DNA of 64,000 nt. It comes from Candidatus Heimdallarchaeota archaeon (GTDB lineage Archaea > Asgardarchaeota > Heimdallarchaeia > Heimdallarchaeales > Heimdallarchaeaceae). Where the stretch lies: the NCBI GenBank assembly GCA_018238545.1, contig JABCTC010000001.1:1-64000 (forward strand), in the 5' to 3' direction. A model generated the notes under the pieces. The model searched no databases. It was given only the letters and a program-made list of their open reading frames with translations, and had not been told where the DNA came from. Below are positions 35,967-44,649 of the stretch, one piece after another (the first letter of the stretch is position 1; each line of letters opens with the position of its first letter). Position numbers and translations under genes: made by a program.

Positions 35967-37910
35967 TTGTATTTATATGAATTAGAAGAGTCGGGTATCT
36001 TGAGTTATAAAGAAGTACTAGAACAAACATCCAAAGACATTCATGAGGAACTGCCAAGCAACTCTGAAATTACACAAATAGAGTTTGAAGGACCAGAAGT
36101 CGCAGTTTATTCTCGAAATCCTAGAGTATTAGTAGACGATGAAAATATAGTTAAGGGATTAGCAAAAAAATTACGGAAAAGAATCGTTATTCGATCTGAT
36201 CCTAGTGTCAGATTACCCAAAGATGAAACAACTTACTTGATTACAGAGTTGGTGGGAAAGGAAGGAGAAATCACTTCAATAGATTATGACGAGCTTGTTG
36301 GAGAAGTAATTATAGAAGCTATGAAACCAGGGGTTATTATTGGAAAATCCGGTGAAATGTTACGAACAATTATCGCTAAAACATTATGGCGACCAAATGT
36401 TATGCGAACGCCTCCAATCGAATCTAGGGTAATAAAAACTGTTAGACATCTCTATCAAGAACATTCAAAGAAAAGACAGGAAATCCTGAAAATAGTTGGT
36501 AAACGAATTCATCGCCCCATTATTTACAGGGATGATACAATTCGCGTAACAGCCTTAGGCGGTTACGCAGAAGTTGGTAGAAGTAGTTCCTTAGTCCAAA
36601 CTGGTGAAAGTCGAGTGTTGGTAGATTGCGGAATCAATGTAGGAAGTAATTCACCAAACAACACCTTCCCCCGATTTGACCTTCCTGAATTTGACATTGA
36701 TAATTTGGATGCCGTTGTGATATCACATGCTCATCTTGATCATTCTGGTTTTGTCCCTTATCTTTTCAAATATGGTTACAAGGGAGCTGTCTATGTCACA
36801 AAACCAACAAGAGATTTAATGACAATGCTTCAGATAGATTATCTTGATGTAGCGAAAAAAGAAGGAAAAACCCAACCATATGAACAAAAGGACATAAGAG
36901 AGTCAGTACTTCACGCCATTGTTTTAAACTATGGAGAAGTAACCGACATCTCACCTGACATTCGTCTAACATTTCACAATGCGGGACATATTGTAGGAAG
37001 TACAATCCCTCATCTTCACATTGGTGAAGGCGTTTATAACATCGCATTTGCACAAGACATTAAATTTGCTAGATCAAACCTTTTAGATCCAGCAAATTGC
37101 AGATTCCCAAGATTGGAAACGCTCTTCATAGAATCTACCTATGGAAAACCCCAAGATATTCTTCCTCCAAGAGCTGAATGTGAAAAAATGTTGAGAAACA
37201 TTGTTAATGACACTATAAAGAAAAATGGGAAGGTTCTTATTCCAGTTCTAGCGGTTGGCAGAGCTCAAGAAATTCTTGTCGTTCTAGAGAATTTAATGAG
37301 AACCAAGGAAATACCAACAATTCCAATTTACACAGACGGTATGATTCGAGAAGCATCAGCAATCACAACCGCTCACCCCGAATTTTTATCAAAAAGTCTT
37401 AGAGAAAGGATATTCCATGCAGGTCAAAACCCATTCCTATCTGAACAAATGAAACATGTAGCTTCTAATGAAGAACGAGAACTAATTGTAGTAGGAGATC
37501 CTGCAATAATTGTAGCTACAAGTGGTATGCTAAATGGAGGACCAAGTGTTCAATACTTCAAAGCACTATGTTCTGATTCTAATAATGCACTAGTGTTTGT
37601 AAGTTACCAAGGAAAAGGAACTATGGGAAGTAAGATTCAGAAAGGCATTACCGAGATTCAGATGATGGAAAATCGCAAAACAGTCATGTATCATATAGAA
37701 ATGCAAGTTCATAGTATTTCAGGTTTCACAGGACATAGTGACAGAAGAGAATTAGAAAACTACATTCGCAAAGTTACTCCTAAACCAGAAAGAGTTATAG
37801 TGTTTCATGGTGAAGAATCAAAAGCAAATAAATTTGCTTCGTGGATATACAAAACAACTAAAAGAGAAAGTATGGCACCTCCAAATGGTACAACTATAAG
37901 ATTAAGATAA
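35967..37910 (+). CDS. KH-domain beta-CASP ribonuclease aCPSF1 (FttA)
   Basis: The archaeal CPSF73-like endoribonuclease that cuts nascent RNA and drives transcription termination at T-rich sites; 647 residues. The KH part is N-terminal (residues about 1-180, with IIGKSGE at 125-131). The metallo-beta-lactamase domain has HAHLDH at 254-259. The beta-CASP domain and later motifs (GRAQE, ATSGMLNGGPS, VHSISGFTGHSD) complete the active site. There is no ATG near the start: TTG 35967 or TTG 36000 must be used. A TATA-like element (gtatttaag, 35889-35897) lies upstream. Confidence 0.95.
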   Translation: MYLYELEESGILSYKEVLEQTSKDIHEELPSNSEITQIEFEGPEVAVYSRNPRVLVDDENIVKGLAKKLRKRIVIRSDPSVRLPKDETTYLITELVGKEGEITSIDYDELVGEVIIEAMKPGVIIGKSGEMLRTIIAKTLWRPNVMRTPPIESRVIKTVRHLYQEHSKKRQEILKIVGKRIHRPIIYRDDTIRVTALGGYAEVGRSSSLVQTGESRVLVDCGINVGSNSPNNTFPRFDLPEFDIDNLDAVVISHAHLDHSGFVPYLFKYGYKGAVYVTKPTRDLMTMLQIDYLDVAKKEGKTQPYEQKDIRESVLHAIVLNYGEVTDISPDIRLTFHNAGHIVGSTIPHLHIGEGVYNIAFAQDIKFARSNLLDPANCRFPRLETLFIESTYGKPQDILPPRAECEKMLRNIVNDTIKKNGKVLIPVLAVGRAQEILVVLENLMRTKEIPTIPIYTDGMIREASAITTAHPEFLSKSLRERIFHAGQNPFLSEQMKHVASNEERELIVVGDPAIIVATSGMLNGGPSVQYFKALCSDSNNALVFVSYQGKGTMGSKIQKGITEIQMMENRKTVMYHIEMQVHSISGFTGHSDRRELENYIRKVTPKPERVIVFHGEESKANKFASWIYKTTKRESMAPPNGTTIRLR

Positions 37911-37913
37911 TAT

Positions 37914-38405
37914 TTAGAACTTAGCAGACCACACTTTATCTTTCAAATGATGGATTAGTTTTACTACTTTACCCTTTTTGTTTTTACTAAATTCTTTTGC
38001 ATCTATAAGAGATATACCCACACCAAGAATTGCATTAGCTTTTTCTTCATGAATAACAACATAATCATCTTTTGTTATGTTATCATCAAAAAACACTATG
38101 CCCGGAGCCATAACATCCGCACCATTTGTGATAAACCTGATTGCTCCCACATCAACTATTATTTTGTGCAGACCAGGATTTAACTCTCTAAGAAAGTGTA
38201 TTGAAGGGATGTGCTTTCCATCATGAAGGAACCACCAGATCTTTTTGTCTTTAACAATAAACGTTCCTTCTTCAGTTTTTATGCTTTGGAGTATTAATGA
38301 TTTCTGAAAAGATGGTGATACCTGATCGTCGTATAATTCTATCAATTTCGTTTGTAAATCACGTTTTTCTTTATTAGATAAAGTTTTCTTAGATTTCATA
38401 TGCAT
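37914..38405 (-). CDS. MCT-1/Tma20-like PUA-domain protein
   Basis: A 163-residue RNA-binding protein related to eukaryotic MCTS1 and archaeal homologues, which work with initiation or recycling factors on the small ribosomal subunit. The PUA core reads VDVGAIRFITNGADVMAPGI, matching the V-D-x-G-A-I-x-F-V-L-x-G-A-N-I-M-x-P-G pattern. The end, HHLKDKVWSAKF, resembles the MCT-1 end (Y-L-N-D-G-L-W). Start at 38405 or ATG 38399. It converges with aCPSF1, 3 bases apart. Confidence 0.8.
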   Translation of the reverse strand: MHMKSKKTLSNKEKRDLQTKLIELYDDQVSPSFQKSLILQSIKTEEGTFIVKDKKIWWFLHDGKHIPSIHFLRELNPGLHKIIVDVGAIRFITNGADVMAPGIVFFDDNITKDDYVVIHEEKANAILGVGISLIDAKEFSKNKKGKVVKLIHHLKDKVWSAKF

Positions 38406-38426
38406 GTTATCACAAACTTATCATTT

Positions 38427-38858
38427 CTATAACCCTAGCTTTCCTAAAATAGAGCTATATTTTTCTTTAATGGATTCATACCTTTCTTTAGATGACATAC
38501 CTAAGAGGTAAAGTTGTTCTTCATTTTCCAATCTTCTTGAATAATCATCTTTTATAGATGTAACAAACTCTTCAATGGAATCTTGTATATTTGACATCAG
38601 GTCAACGCTTGGTTCAGGGATTGTGTAAAGGTATTTCAGTGTGGGATAAGTATCGGCCATTCTTTCAATCAATCCAATATCCAGCATTTGTTTCAAATGT
38701 TTCTCAACTGCTGGACGTGATATTGCTAGTTCCTTTGTTAATTCATCAGCAGTTAGTTTCATATTACTAAGTAAAGTAAGTATTTTTCTTCTCGTTGCAT
38801 CTCGTAAAATAGAATAGATTTGATCTATAATCTGAAAATCCTTATCCTCTTTATTCAT
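38427..38858 (-). CDS. ArsR-type winged-helix transcription regulator
   Basis: About 143 residues. Residues 10-85 form an ArsR/TrmB-like winged helix: LRDATRRKILTLLSNMKLTA, then DELTKELAISRPAVEKHLKQ, with the recognition helix SRPAVEKHLKQM. The C-terminal half is a charged helical coiled coil, probably for dimerisation. Metal-site cysteines are absent. The preferred start is ATG 38858. It is divergent from the 612-residue protein gene, with palindromes between, so it may control that gene or itself. Confidence 0.8.
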   Translation of the reverse strand: MNKEDKDFQIIDQIYSILRDATRRKILTLLSNMKLTADELTKELAISRPAVEKHLKQMLDIGLIERMADTYPTLKYLYTIPEPSVDLMSNIQDSIEEFVTSIKDDYSRRLENEEQLYLLGMSSKERYESIKEKYSSILGKLGL

Positions 38859-38956
38859 AATCAATTCTTTATTACCACGGTTCCTTAAATTATTGTCGGT
38901 TGATAATTGTACTTGCGAAATAGAGCGTTTAGCGATAATGTTTGAAGGGTTCTAAG

Positions 38957-38991
38957 CTGTTGCAACAACAGTAAGTATTAATTGCTAGCAA
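38957..38991. promoter_or_regulatory. Two palindromes between regulator and 39027 gene
   Basis: A 15-base palindrome (38957-38971, CTGTTG-CAA-CAACAG) and a 10-base palindrome (38982-38991, TTGCTAGCAA) lie upstream of a TATA-like agatataaa before the ATG at 39027. They are candidate operators for the divergent ArsR-type regulator. No binding evidence can be read from sequence. Confidence 0.35.
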
Positions 38992-39026
38992 TGGACTCTT
39001 AAGATATAAACAAAGAGGGTTTTATA

Positions 39027-40865
39027 ATGAAAGCTACGATACATTTAGAAGAACATGTTGAAATAAAAGTAGGACCTAAAGATGAGGTTGTTACAACAGA
39101 ATCAAGAGGTGTTTTGAAGGTTATTAACCCAAGCAAATCTACAACATTATGGGGAATTGAACTGAAAGCTGATTTCAGCGATGATGTGGATGAGATACCA
39201 GTTACAAACATCCCGCACGTAGAAGCAGGTAAAGAACATCTTGTGGAGTATACCACAAAAAATGAACCAGCAATCAAGATAACAGAGGTTTATGATACTG
39301 ATTACAAGGGAGATGAAATTAACTCCTTGAATAAGGACTTGATTTTTAATTTGGATCAAACACTCGCTTTTCAGATTACTGTTAAAAATAATTATGATAC
39401 AAAAATCAAAAATTTGGCAGTCGAAAAGCACTTTCCTTTAGATACAAGAGATATAAGGGCAATAGAACCATATCCTGGAGACACAACAATTGTAGAAGGT
39501 GAAAGAATTGCAAATTGGGTAATTCCCGAACTAGAAGCTGGAGGAATTGCAATTGTTACAATTGTTTGTACTATTAATCCAACAAATGTACAACCATACA
39601 AAAATGGAATTATAACAGCAAGATGTGAAACAGAGATCAAAATGAGTTCATTGAAGCCAGTGTTAGATGGTGATTGTGATAATGTGGATTTAGGTGTAGA
39701 AGTTATTGAAACAGCAGAACCCAATCAATGGAAACTCAGTATGGGGTTAAGAAACGCAAGTGAGTTTGAAATATTGTTAAAATATGTTAAAATAGAAGTT
39801 AATGGTGAAGAAAAATATTTCAAAGAACCTATGATTGAAGTAGAAGGAAATCTTGATGAACCAATCTGGAAAGAGCAGATTACAATTGAATCTTCAACAT
39901 TTCCTGAAATTACTAAGAAGTTTGATTATACGGCGCTTTTCAAAATAACTGAACACTCAACGATAGCTTATGAAAAAGCGAGTGACCAAATATTCATTGT
40001 AAAAGCTGGAGCGTCCAAACTATTTGATCCAGTAGAAGTAACAACTTATGCATTTTCAGATATAATAGCAACAATTGATGTCACAAATACTGGGTCCGCT
40101 ACAATTGGCAAAATAGAAATTGAGGATTCAATACCAAGCTACTTTGATGTTAAAATGGTAACAGCAGAATCATCTGGCAGAGAGGTTGAAATTGTTTTCG
40201 AAGAAGAGTCTAAAGAAGAGATCAAACCAACAATCGAAGACAGAGAAACTGCAACTTTCGAAGAAATCGAGAAAGAAGACGATTATGTTGAAGAAGTCGA
40301 AGATGAAGATGTTAAAAACTACTTAGAGAACATTTCGGAAGGTATTGAGAAGGAAAGAGTTTACAATTATGTTATTGAAAATCTCAAATTAGATCCAGGC
40401 CAAACAGTGAAAATTAAAGCTGTTTGTATTGCTGACAAACCTAGAATTGAAGGTAGTCATTCAGCACCTGCTACAATCAAAGCATATGCCGAGCACCCAG
40501 CTAAACCTTTTGTAACAGATGCTCGATCTGATGGAAAGGTTCCAACAATAGTTGTACAATTTAAGCAAAGATCATACAAAATAACATCAATATTCACAAA
40601 GCAAGCTGATGATAGTTACAATGTTGAGATACCAATAACAAATACCGGAGACGTTCCTTTAGATAATGTTACTCTCATCCAACCAATTTTCTCTGCTGAA
40701 TTTGTAGATCATACTCCTCCAACTGTTGATGTATCTGTTGAATCATCTAATGTCAAATGTGTGATAAAACGAATAAATTCAGGTGAAACAATAGTAATCA
40801 ACCTTAGCATAAAAGCAGATGGACCATTGAGACAACAACAAGCCACAATACGAATTGAAGATTAA
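39027..40865 (+). CDS. Large cytosolic protein with repeated Ig-like beta domains
   Basis: A 612-residue protein of unknown function. It has no signal peptide or membrane segment, so it seems cytosolic. At least four beta-sandwich-like units show the phrase pattern of CARDB/DUF11-type domains (FQITVKNNYDTKIKNLAVE; IIATIDVTNTGSATIGKIEI; YNVEIPITNTGDVPLDNVTL), which are normally found on cell surfaces. A very acidic insert sits around 390-440. gagggt precedes the ATG by about 10 bases, and agatataaa lies about 25 bases upstream. It is divergent from an ArsR-type regulator. Confidence 0.65.
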   Translation: MKATIHLEEHVEIKVGPKDEVVTTESRGVLKVINPSKSTTLWGIELKADFSDDVDEIPVTNIPHVEAGKEHLVEYTTKNEPAIKITEVYDTDYKGDEINSLNKDLIFNLDQTLAFQITVKNNYDTKIKNLAVEKHFPLDTRDIRAIEPYPGDTTIVEGERIANWVIPELEAGGIAIVTIVCTINPTNVQPYKNGIITARCETEIKMSSLKPVLDGDCDNVDLGVEVIETAEPNQWKLSMGLRNASEFEILLKYVKIEVNGEEKYFKEPMIEVEGNLDEPIWKEQITIESSTFPEITKKFDYTALFKITEHSTIAYEKASDQIFIVKAGASKLFDPVEVTTYAFSDIIATIDVTNTGSATIGKIEIEDSIPSYFDVKMVTAESSGREVEIVFEEESKEEIKPTIEDRETATFEEIEKEDDYVEEVEDEDVKNYLENISEGIEKERVYNYVIENLKLDPGQTVKIKAVCIADKPRIEGSHSAPATIKAYAEHPAKPFVTDARSDGKVPTIVVQFKQRSYKITSIFTKQADDSYNVEIPITNTGDVPLDNVTLIQPIFSAEFVDHTPPTVDVSVESSNVKCVIKRINSGETIVINLSIKADGPLRQQQATIRIED

Positions 40866-40879
40866 AAAAGGGAAGGGGG

Positions 40880-40892
40880 TTTTTTCTTTTTT
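40880..40892 (+). terminator. T-tract terminator between convergent genes
   Basis: A run of T6-C-T6 follows a G-rich stretch right after the stop at 40865, in the 26-base gap before the convergent carboxypeptidase gene. It ends plus-strand transcription. The complementary A-rich side does not serve the opposite gene. Confidence 0.45.
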
Positions 40893-42409
40893 CATAAATT
40901 ATATATCTTCGAGAATTTTTTCTCTATATACTCAGAGAAATATTTTGTTGAAAGAGGTTCATTTGTGATTTCTTCAACTAGTTCAAGACCATCATGAATT
41001 CCACCCTTTTCATGTACATTTTCAGCTAACCACCGTTTGATATTAGTGAAATTACCTTCCAATAAATCATCTCTCCAACCAGGAAGTTTCTTACTCATCG
41101 TATTAGTAATTTGTGCAGAGATAAGATCCCCTATGCCATAACCATGAAAATAGCCATAGTATTGACTGTACCAATGTAAATCTTGCATTAATCCTAAAGA
41201 ATCATTTGGGATGTCAACACCCAAGTACTCTTTGTATTTCTCATTCCAAACTTGGGGCAATTCTTTAGTGGTAATTTTTCCAGCAAACCATTCTCGTTCG
41301 ATTTCAAATCTGATGATAACGTGTAGAATATAGGTCACTTCATCAGCTTGTATCCTTATAAAACCAGGAGTTACAGCATTTAATGCAGAGTAAAAAGTAT
41401 TCATATCTATATCATCGAATATACCTTGAGTAACTTTCTGAAACTTAGGATAATAGTAGGTCCAAAATTCTTCTGAACTAGCGATCATATTTTCCAACAT
41501 ACGTGATTGTGATTCTCCGAAACTTGGTGAGGAAACACGATAGACTGGCTGATTAAACCACTCGGCTTTTCCTTGAAGACCATGGATAGCATGGCCACAC
41601 TCATGAGCTCCAGCGAGGAAGGCGGATAATACATGATCTTCATGATATTTTACCGTTACTCGTACATCATTTTTACCACAACCTATTGTAAGTGGGTGTT
41701 CCACCTCGTCTATTCGACCGTTTGCTTTGTTTGAGCTGAAATCATAGCGTAGAAAATCCGCAAGTTCGTGAACCATTTTTACTTGAACCGCCTTTGGAAC
41801 AGTTCTAGATATAAAAGAACGGTCTATCTTTACATCTGAATCTCGACATTTTTTAACAAATGGAATTAAGAAAGATTTAACTTCGTTGAAAAGTTTACTC
41901 AATGAATCTACACTAAAACCACTATCATTTCTATCTATTAGAGCATTATATGGATCATTCATCCCTTTTGTTACTGCTAACAACTCTGCAGATTCTACAT
42001 TTAATTGGAATAATTTTTCCAAATCAGGGAGAACCTTTTGAAAATCTTTCTTTTCTTTAGCAACTTTCCAAATTTCTAAAGTGCGATTTGACTGAGATGC
42101 GATTCTACCAACTAGTTCTGTTGGCAATATAGTTCTATTATCGTAAGAACGTTTGATTAGTTCGAAGTTTCTTTTCTGAATTGTATCAAGTGATTCATCT
42201 TTCTGACAAGACTCGATTAATGAAGACATTGTCTCATCTACCCATAGTTGATGTGTTTTTGTGCTAATATATTGAAATTGCTTAGCTCTATACTCGACTG
42301 CGGCAGGAGGCATGCATGTGTTCATATCCCAATACAAGACACCACTAACAGAATTCAAAAGCTGAATTTCTTCATATATTTCTAGTAATTGTTCATAAGC
42401 AGTTTTCAT
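40892..42409 (-). CDS. Carboxypeptidase Taq (M32 family)
   Basis: A zinc metallocarboxypeptidase of about 505 residues, removing C-terminal residues from peptides in the cytosol. The zinc motif HECGHAIHG (H-E-x-x-H) is followed by the third-ligand region (ESQSRMLENMIASS, with Glu). HGYGIGDLISAQ (H-x-x-x-x-x-x-x-x-A-Q) and GFIRIQADEVTY are also M32 features. I chose ATG 42409, which opens at MKTAYEQLLE; a longer frame from TTG 42454 would add 15 residues. Length is normal for the family. Confidence 0.93.
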   Translation of the reverse strand: MKTAYEQLLEIYEEIQLLNSVSGVLYWDMNTCMPPAAVEYRAKQFQYISTKTHQLWVDETMSSLIESCQKDESLDTIQKRNFELIKRSYDNRTILPTELVGRIASQSNRTLEIWKVAKEKKDFQKVLPDLEKLFQLNVESAELLAVTKGMNDPYNALIDRNDSGFSVDSLSKLFNEVKSFLIPFVKKCRDSDVKIDRSFISRTVPKAVQVKMVHELADFLRYDFSSNKANGRIDEVEHPLTIGCGKNDVRVTVKYHEDHVLSAFLAGAHECGHAIHGLQGKAEWFNQPVYRVSSPSFGESQSRMLENMIASSEEFWTYYYPKFQKVTQGIFDDIDMNTFYSALNAVTPGFIRIQADEVTYILHVIIRFEIEREWFAGKITTKELPQVWNEKYKEYLGVDIPNDSLGLMQDLHWYSQYYGYFHGYGIGDLISAQITNTMSKKLPGWRDDLLEGNFTNIKRWLAENVHEKGGIHDGLELVEEITNEPLSTKYFSEYIEKKFSKIYNL

Positions 42410-42480
42410 TTTACCAAGAAGAAAATGAAATGTCGCTTCAAAAAGATTATCCAATTTATATTGAAACTATGATGCTTATT

Positions 42481-42499
42481 TGTCTTCTTGTCTTATTAG
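42481..42499 (+). repeat. Inverted terminal repeat, tnpB 3' side
   Basis: TGTCTTCTTGTCTTATTAG. Its reverse complement recurs at 43858-43876 with one mismatch. It overlaps a hairpin (stem TTGTCT with AGACAA) that may belong to the guide RNA or the element end. Confidence 0.6.
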
Positions 42500-42529
42500 A
42501 CAAAGCCAGGTAAATGTCGTGCTTAGAGG

Positions 42530-43789
42530 TCATGATATAGGGCGAAGACACTCTATACTCACTCTGAGTGGATACATCACGTATCCTCCTACCCCGTTCA
42601 CCCTGCGTTTAGGCAAGGCTTTCGGATCGCTTTTTATCAGAATATTATATGCAGCATTAACGTCAGCATTGATCAAGTGACCTTGAGCTGAACAAAACAA
42701 CCCTCGGTGGATCCTTTTCCCTTTGTACTTCTTACGATTACGGGGAAACTCATTATCCAGGAAACTGCTTTTGGAGGTGTATTCTTCAGGAATCGTCTCC
42801 ACCTTTATCCCTTGCTCTGCTCCTTTGTATTTTAGCATATCGATGATTTTAAGGAAGGGGAGGGTGACGAACATCTGGGTGGTTTTCTTCCAGAAATGCA
42901 CTCCTTGTTTCCACAGAGGATTATAGCCTATAATCACTTCATGGAGCCCTCGTTCGACCCACAAGTCTACCAAATACTTGGTTAATTTGTGGATAGCATC
43001 ATTCAGTTTCCTTCTCCACTTTTCTTTGAGCTTATAGTAAGCTGGACCATACTTCAAACGATTGTTTTTTTGCAATTGTTTTCTCTGCTGCTGACTATAC
43101 TGTAGTTGTAATTTTTTCTGTTCTTTCAAATAATATTGTGTAATGGATTTTATCCCTTTCCCTGCATCTTTGATAACAATCGGTCTTCCTCCGAGGTTAT
43201 CCACGAAAGCGGCAAGGTTGTCCATCCCTAAATCTATCGCTCCTTTTCTGATCAACTTCTTCCTGAGATTGGGTATACTCTTCAGATAAACAATTTCAAG
43301 GGTATAGTGAGTTCTTCGGGGAATGATTCTTACTTCTCTTAACTCTGCTTGAGCTGTTAGTCTTGTCTTGTAAGTGTATTTCACTTTCTTCGGCAACACT
43401 AGCCAACCATTAATTATTTTCGCCTGCTGATTGGTGAAGATGGCTACCACTTCCCCATCCTTCTTTTTGTAGTTAGGTGGCTTAGGCATGGCAAAAAACA
43501 GATAAGGTTTCTTCTTCCACTCTTGTTTAGCTCGAAAATAGCTCTTCCAACATCTAGAAAGGAGTTTGAGTGTCTGTTGGGCAACATGAGCGGGAAGGGC
43601 TCTGTAGCACTCCTCTTGTTTCAATTGTCTGTCGAGATCGTAGTAAAAGAGAAGTTTGCTTGTTTGCTTCAAAGAGGTTTTTATCAGAAAATTGGTTCGA
43701 TTATAGAGATTTTTTGCTTGATGACAGATTCTGCTCAGTGCTGGATGATACGCCACTTCTATACGCTCTGCACGCAGTACCTTTGCCAT
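42530..43789 (-). CDS. tnpB: TnpB RNA-guided nuclease with rearranged RuvC-II site
   Basis: A full-length TnpB of 419 residues. RuvC-I is AIDLGMDN (D186) and RuvC-III is INADVNAAYNI (D376). The usual RuvC-II Glu is Gly (VIIGYN, G288). Instead two glutamates appear in EEYTSK (E335/E336), which is the position change known from a TnpB branch with a rearranged active site. The zinc finger is degenerate, with only C366 in the usual four-Cys area. All key features for that branch are intact, so it may be active. It starts at ATG and is the only gene between the inverted repeats 42481-43876. Confidence 0.9.
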   Translation of the reverse strand: MAKVLRAERIEVAYHPALSRICHQAKNLYNRTNFLIKTSLKQTSKLLFYYDLDRQLKQEECYRALPAHVAQQTLKLLSRCWKSYFRAKQEWKKKPYLFFAMPKPPNYKKKDGEVVAIFTNQQAKIINGWLVLPKKVKYTYKTRLTAQAELREVRIIPRRTHYTLEIVYLKSIPNLRKKLIRKGAIDLGMDNLAAFVDNLGGRPIVIKDAGKGIKSITQYYLKEQKKLQLQYSQQQRKQLQKNNRLKYGPAYYKLKEKWRRKLNDAIHKLTKYLVDLWVERGLHEVIIGYNPLWKQGVHFWKKTTQMFVTLPFLKIIDMLKYKGAEQGIKVETIPEEYTSKSSFLDNEFPRNRKKYKGKRIHRGLFCSAQGHLINADVNAAYNILIKSDPKALPKRRVNGVGGYVMYPLRVSIECLRPIS

Positions 43790-43857
43790 CCTTCGTTAAC
43801 CTAGAGTTCACTATAAAAACACCCGTACTATCACTAAAATGTTACTCAATTTACACA

Positions 43858-43876
43858 CTAATAAGACAAAAAGACA
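43858..43876 (+). repeat. Inverted terminal repeat, tnpB 5' side
   Basis: CTAATAAGACAAAAAGACA, the near-perfect reverse complement of 42481-42499. It lies 69 bases upstream of the tnpB start. No hairpin is formed at this end. Confidence 0.6.
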
Positions 43877-43971
43877 AAAACACATTCATAAAAGAACTCT
43901 GTGAAAGTCTCGAAAACCAACAATCAAATCAATTTGATTGCTCATATGATTAGTTCTGAAGAATGGTTCTA

Positions 43972-44238
43972 TCATCGATAAACTTGCTTTCGATGAGCTA
44001 TTTTGATAATAACTACTACACATTCGTCTGTGTAAATTTTGTAAAGAATTCGATAGTCACCAATTCTTGTTCTGTAGATATTTTCAACACCCTTTATTTT
44101 TTTGGAAGAAATTAGAAAAGGATTCTTAAAATTTGGTAAAAAGTTTTTGATTTGTTGTTTTGTTTTCTTAGGTAATTTCTCTAATTCCTTTGATGAAACA
44201 GGTAACAGGAAAACTTCATAGATCTGGCTACCTGCCAT
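43972..44238 (-). CDS. RelE/ParE-family toxin
   Basis: An 88-residue toxin of the RelE superfamily, which cuts ribosome-bound mRNA (RelE) or blocks gyrase (ParE). YEVFLLPVSSKELEKLPKKT is the first strand and helix, and YRTRIGDYRILYKIY and AHRKQVYR give the basic core (Arg and Tyr) and C-terminal active-site region. The start overlaps the stop of the antitoxin gene (TAATG). Activity is likely mRNA cleavage, but ParE cannot be excluded. Confidence 0.85.
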   Translation of the reverse strand: MAGSQIYEVFLLPVSSKELEKLPKKTKQQIKNFLPNFKNPFLISSKKIKGVENIYRTRIGDYRILYKIYTDECVVVIIKIAHRKQVYR

Positions 44239-44429
44239 TATTCCACCTTGATTAATCTCTCAAAATCCTTTTGTTTAATAATTTTATCAGCTTGACCAAT
44301 TCTCTCTTTTTCCTCCTCAGAAAGATATTCTTCTTCAACTAATAGTAATAATAGCTCCTCAATTCTATCAATCTTCTTCTTAAGAAAACTGATTTTATCT
44401 ATAAGAATTTCCACTTTATCTACAGTCAT
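44238..44429 (-). CDS. Antitoxin of RelE pair, coiled-coil family
   Basis: About 63 residues (ATG 44429; GTG 44438 also fits). It has a helical leucine-rich N-terminal domain reading ISFLKKKIDRIEELLLLLVE and a short lysine-rich C-terminal tail that would cover the toxin. It is not a typical RelB or PHD protein. The same N-terminal domain recurs in the antitoxin at 47420-47749, which is paired with MazF. Translational overlap with relE supports a toxin-antitoxin operon. Confidence 0.75.
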   Translation of the reverse strand: MTVDKVEILIDKISFLKKKIDRIEELLLLLVEEEYLSEEEKERIGQADKIIKQKDFERLIKVE

Positions 44430-44535
44430 TGGTGACACGTTTATAACTCTACAGAAGTATTTAATGTTTATTATTTGTTAAGAAGTTCATATTGGTAAAG
44501 CAAAAAAGAGCGTATCTATGAAAATAAAGGAAGAA

Positions 44536-44552
44536 TCAACCTCCCAAGTTGA
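44536..44552 (-). repeat. Intergenic hairpin repeat, copy 1
   Basis: TCAACCTCCCAAGTTGA forms a 5-bp stem. It is one of four copies in 44.5-48.6 kb. Read on the minus strand, the hairpin is followed by a T/C-rich tract. It lies in the 220-base spacer 44430-44649, which holds no gene. Confidence 0.5.
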
Positions 44553-44622
44553 AAAAAATTAATAGACATTGGAGACTGTTACAATTATTAATCTTATATT
44601 AGGTTAACTTTATTAACTCAGT

Positions 44623-44630
44623 TATATAAG
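44623..44630 (+). promoter_or_regulatory. TATA box, leaderless promoter of 44650 gene
   Basis: tatataag-like sequence is centred about 24 bases before the ATG at 44650. In archaea this spacing places the transcription start at or next to the start codon, giving a leaderless mRNA. Confidence 0.5.
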
Positions 44631-44649
44631 TATACTTAAGTGAAAAAAT

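Larger units (their letters stand above)
42481..43876 (-). mobile_element. TnpB-only insertion element with inverted ends
   Basis: A 1.4-kb unit holding a single tnpB gene. Its edges are a 19-base imperfect inverted repeat: 42481-42499 and 43858-43876 match at 18 of 19 bases in opposite orientation. A 6-bp hairpin (42488-42503) overlaps the right end. No tnpA is present, so mobility would need an enzyme in trans. No target duplication was seen. The edges are read from the repeat alone; the element could extend further. Confidence 0.55.

Noticed and set aside
43570-43953. Plus-strand open frames across the tnpB 5' end
   Set aside because: They are antisense to conserved TnpB sequence and show no known motif. 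Only the inverted repeat at 43858 is kept as a feature.
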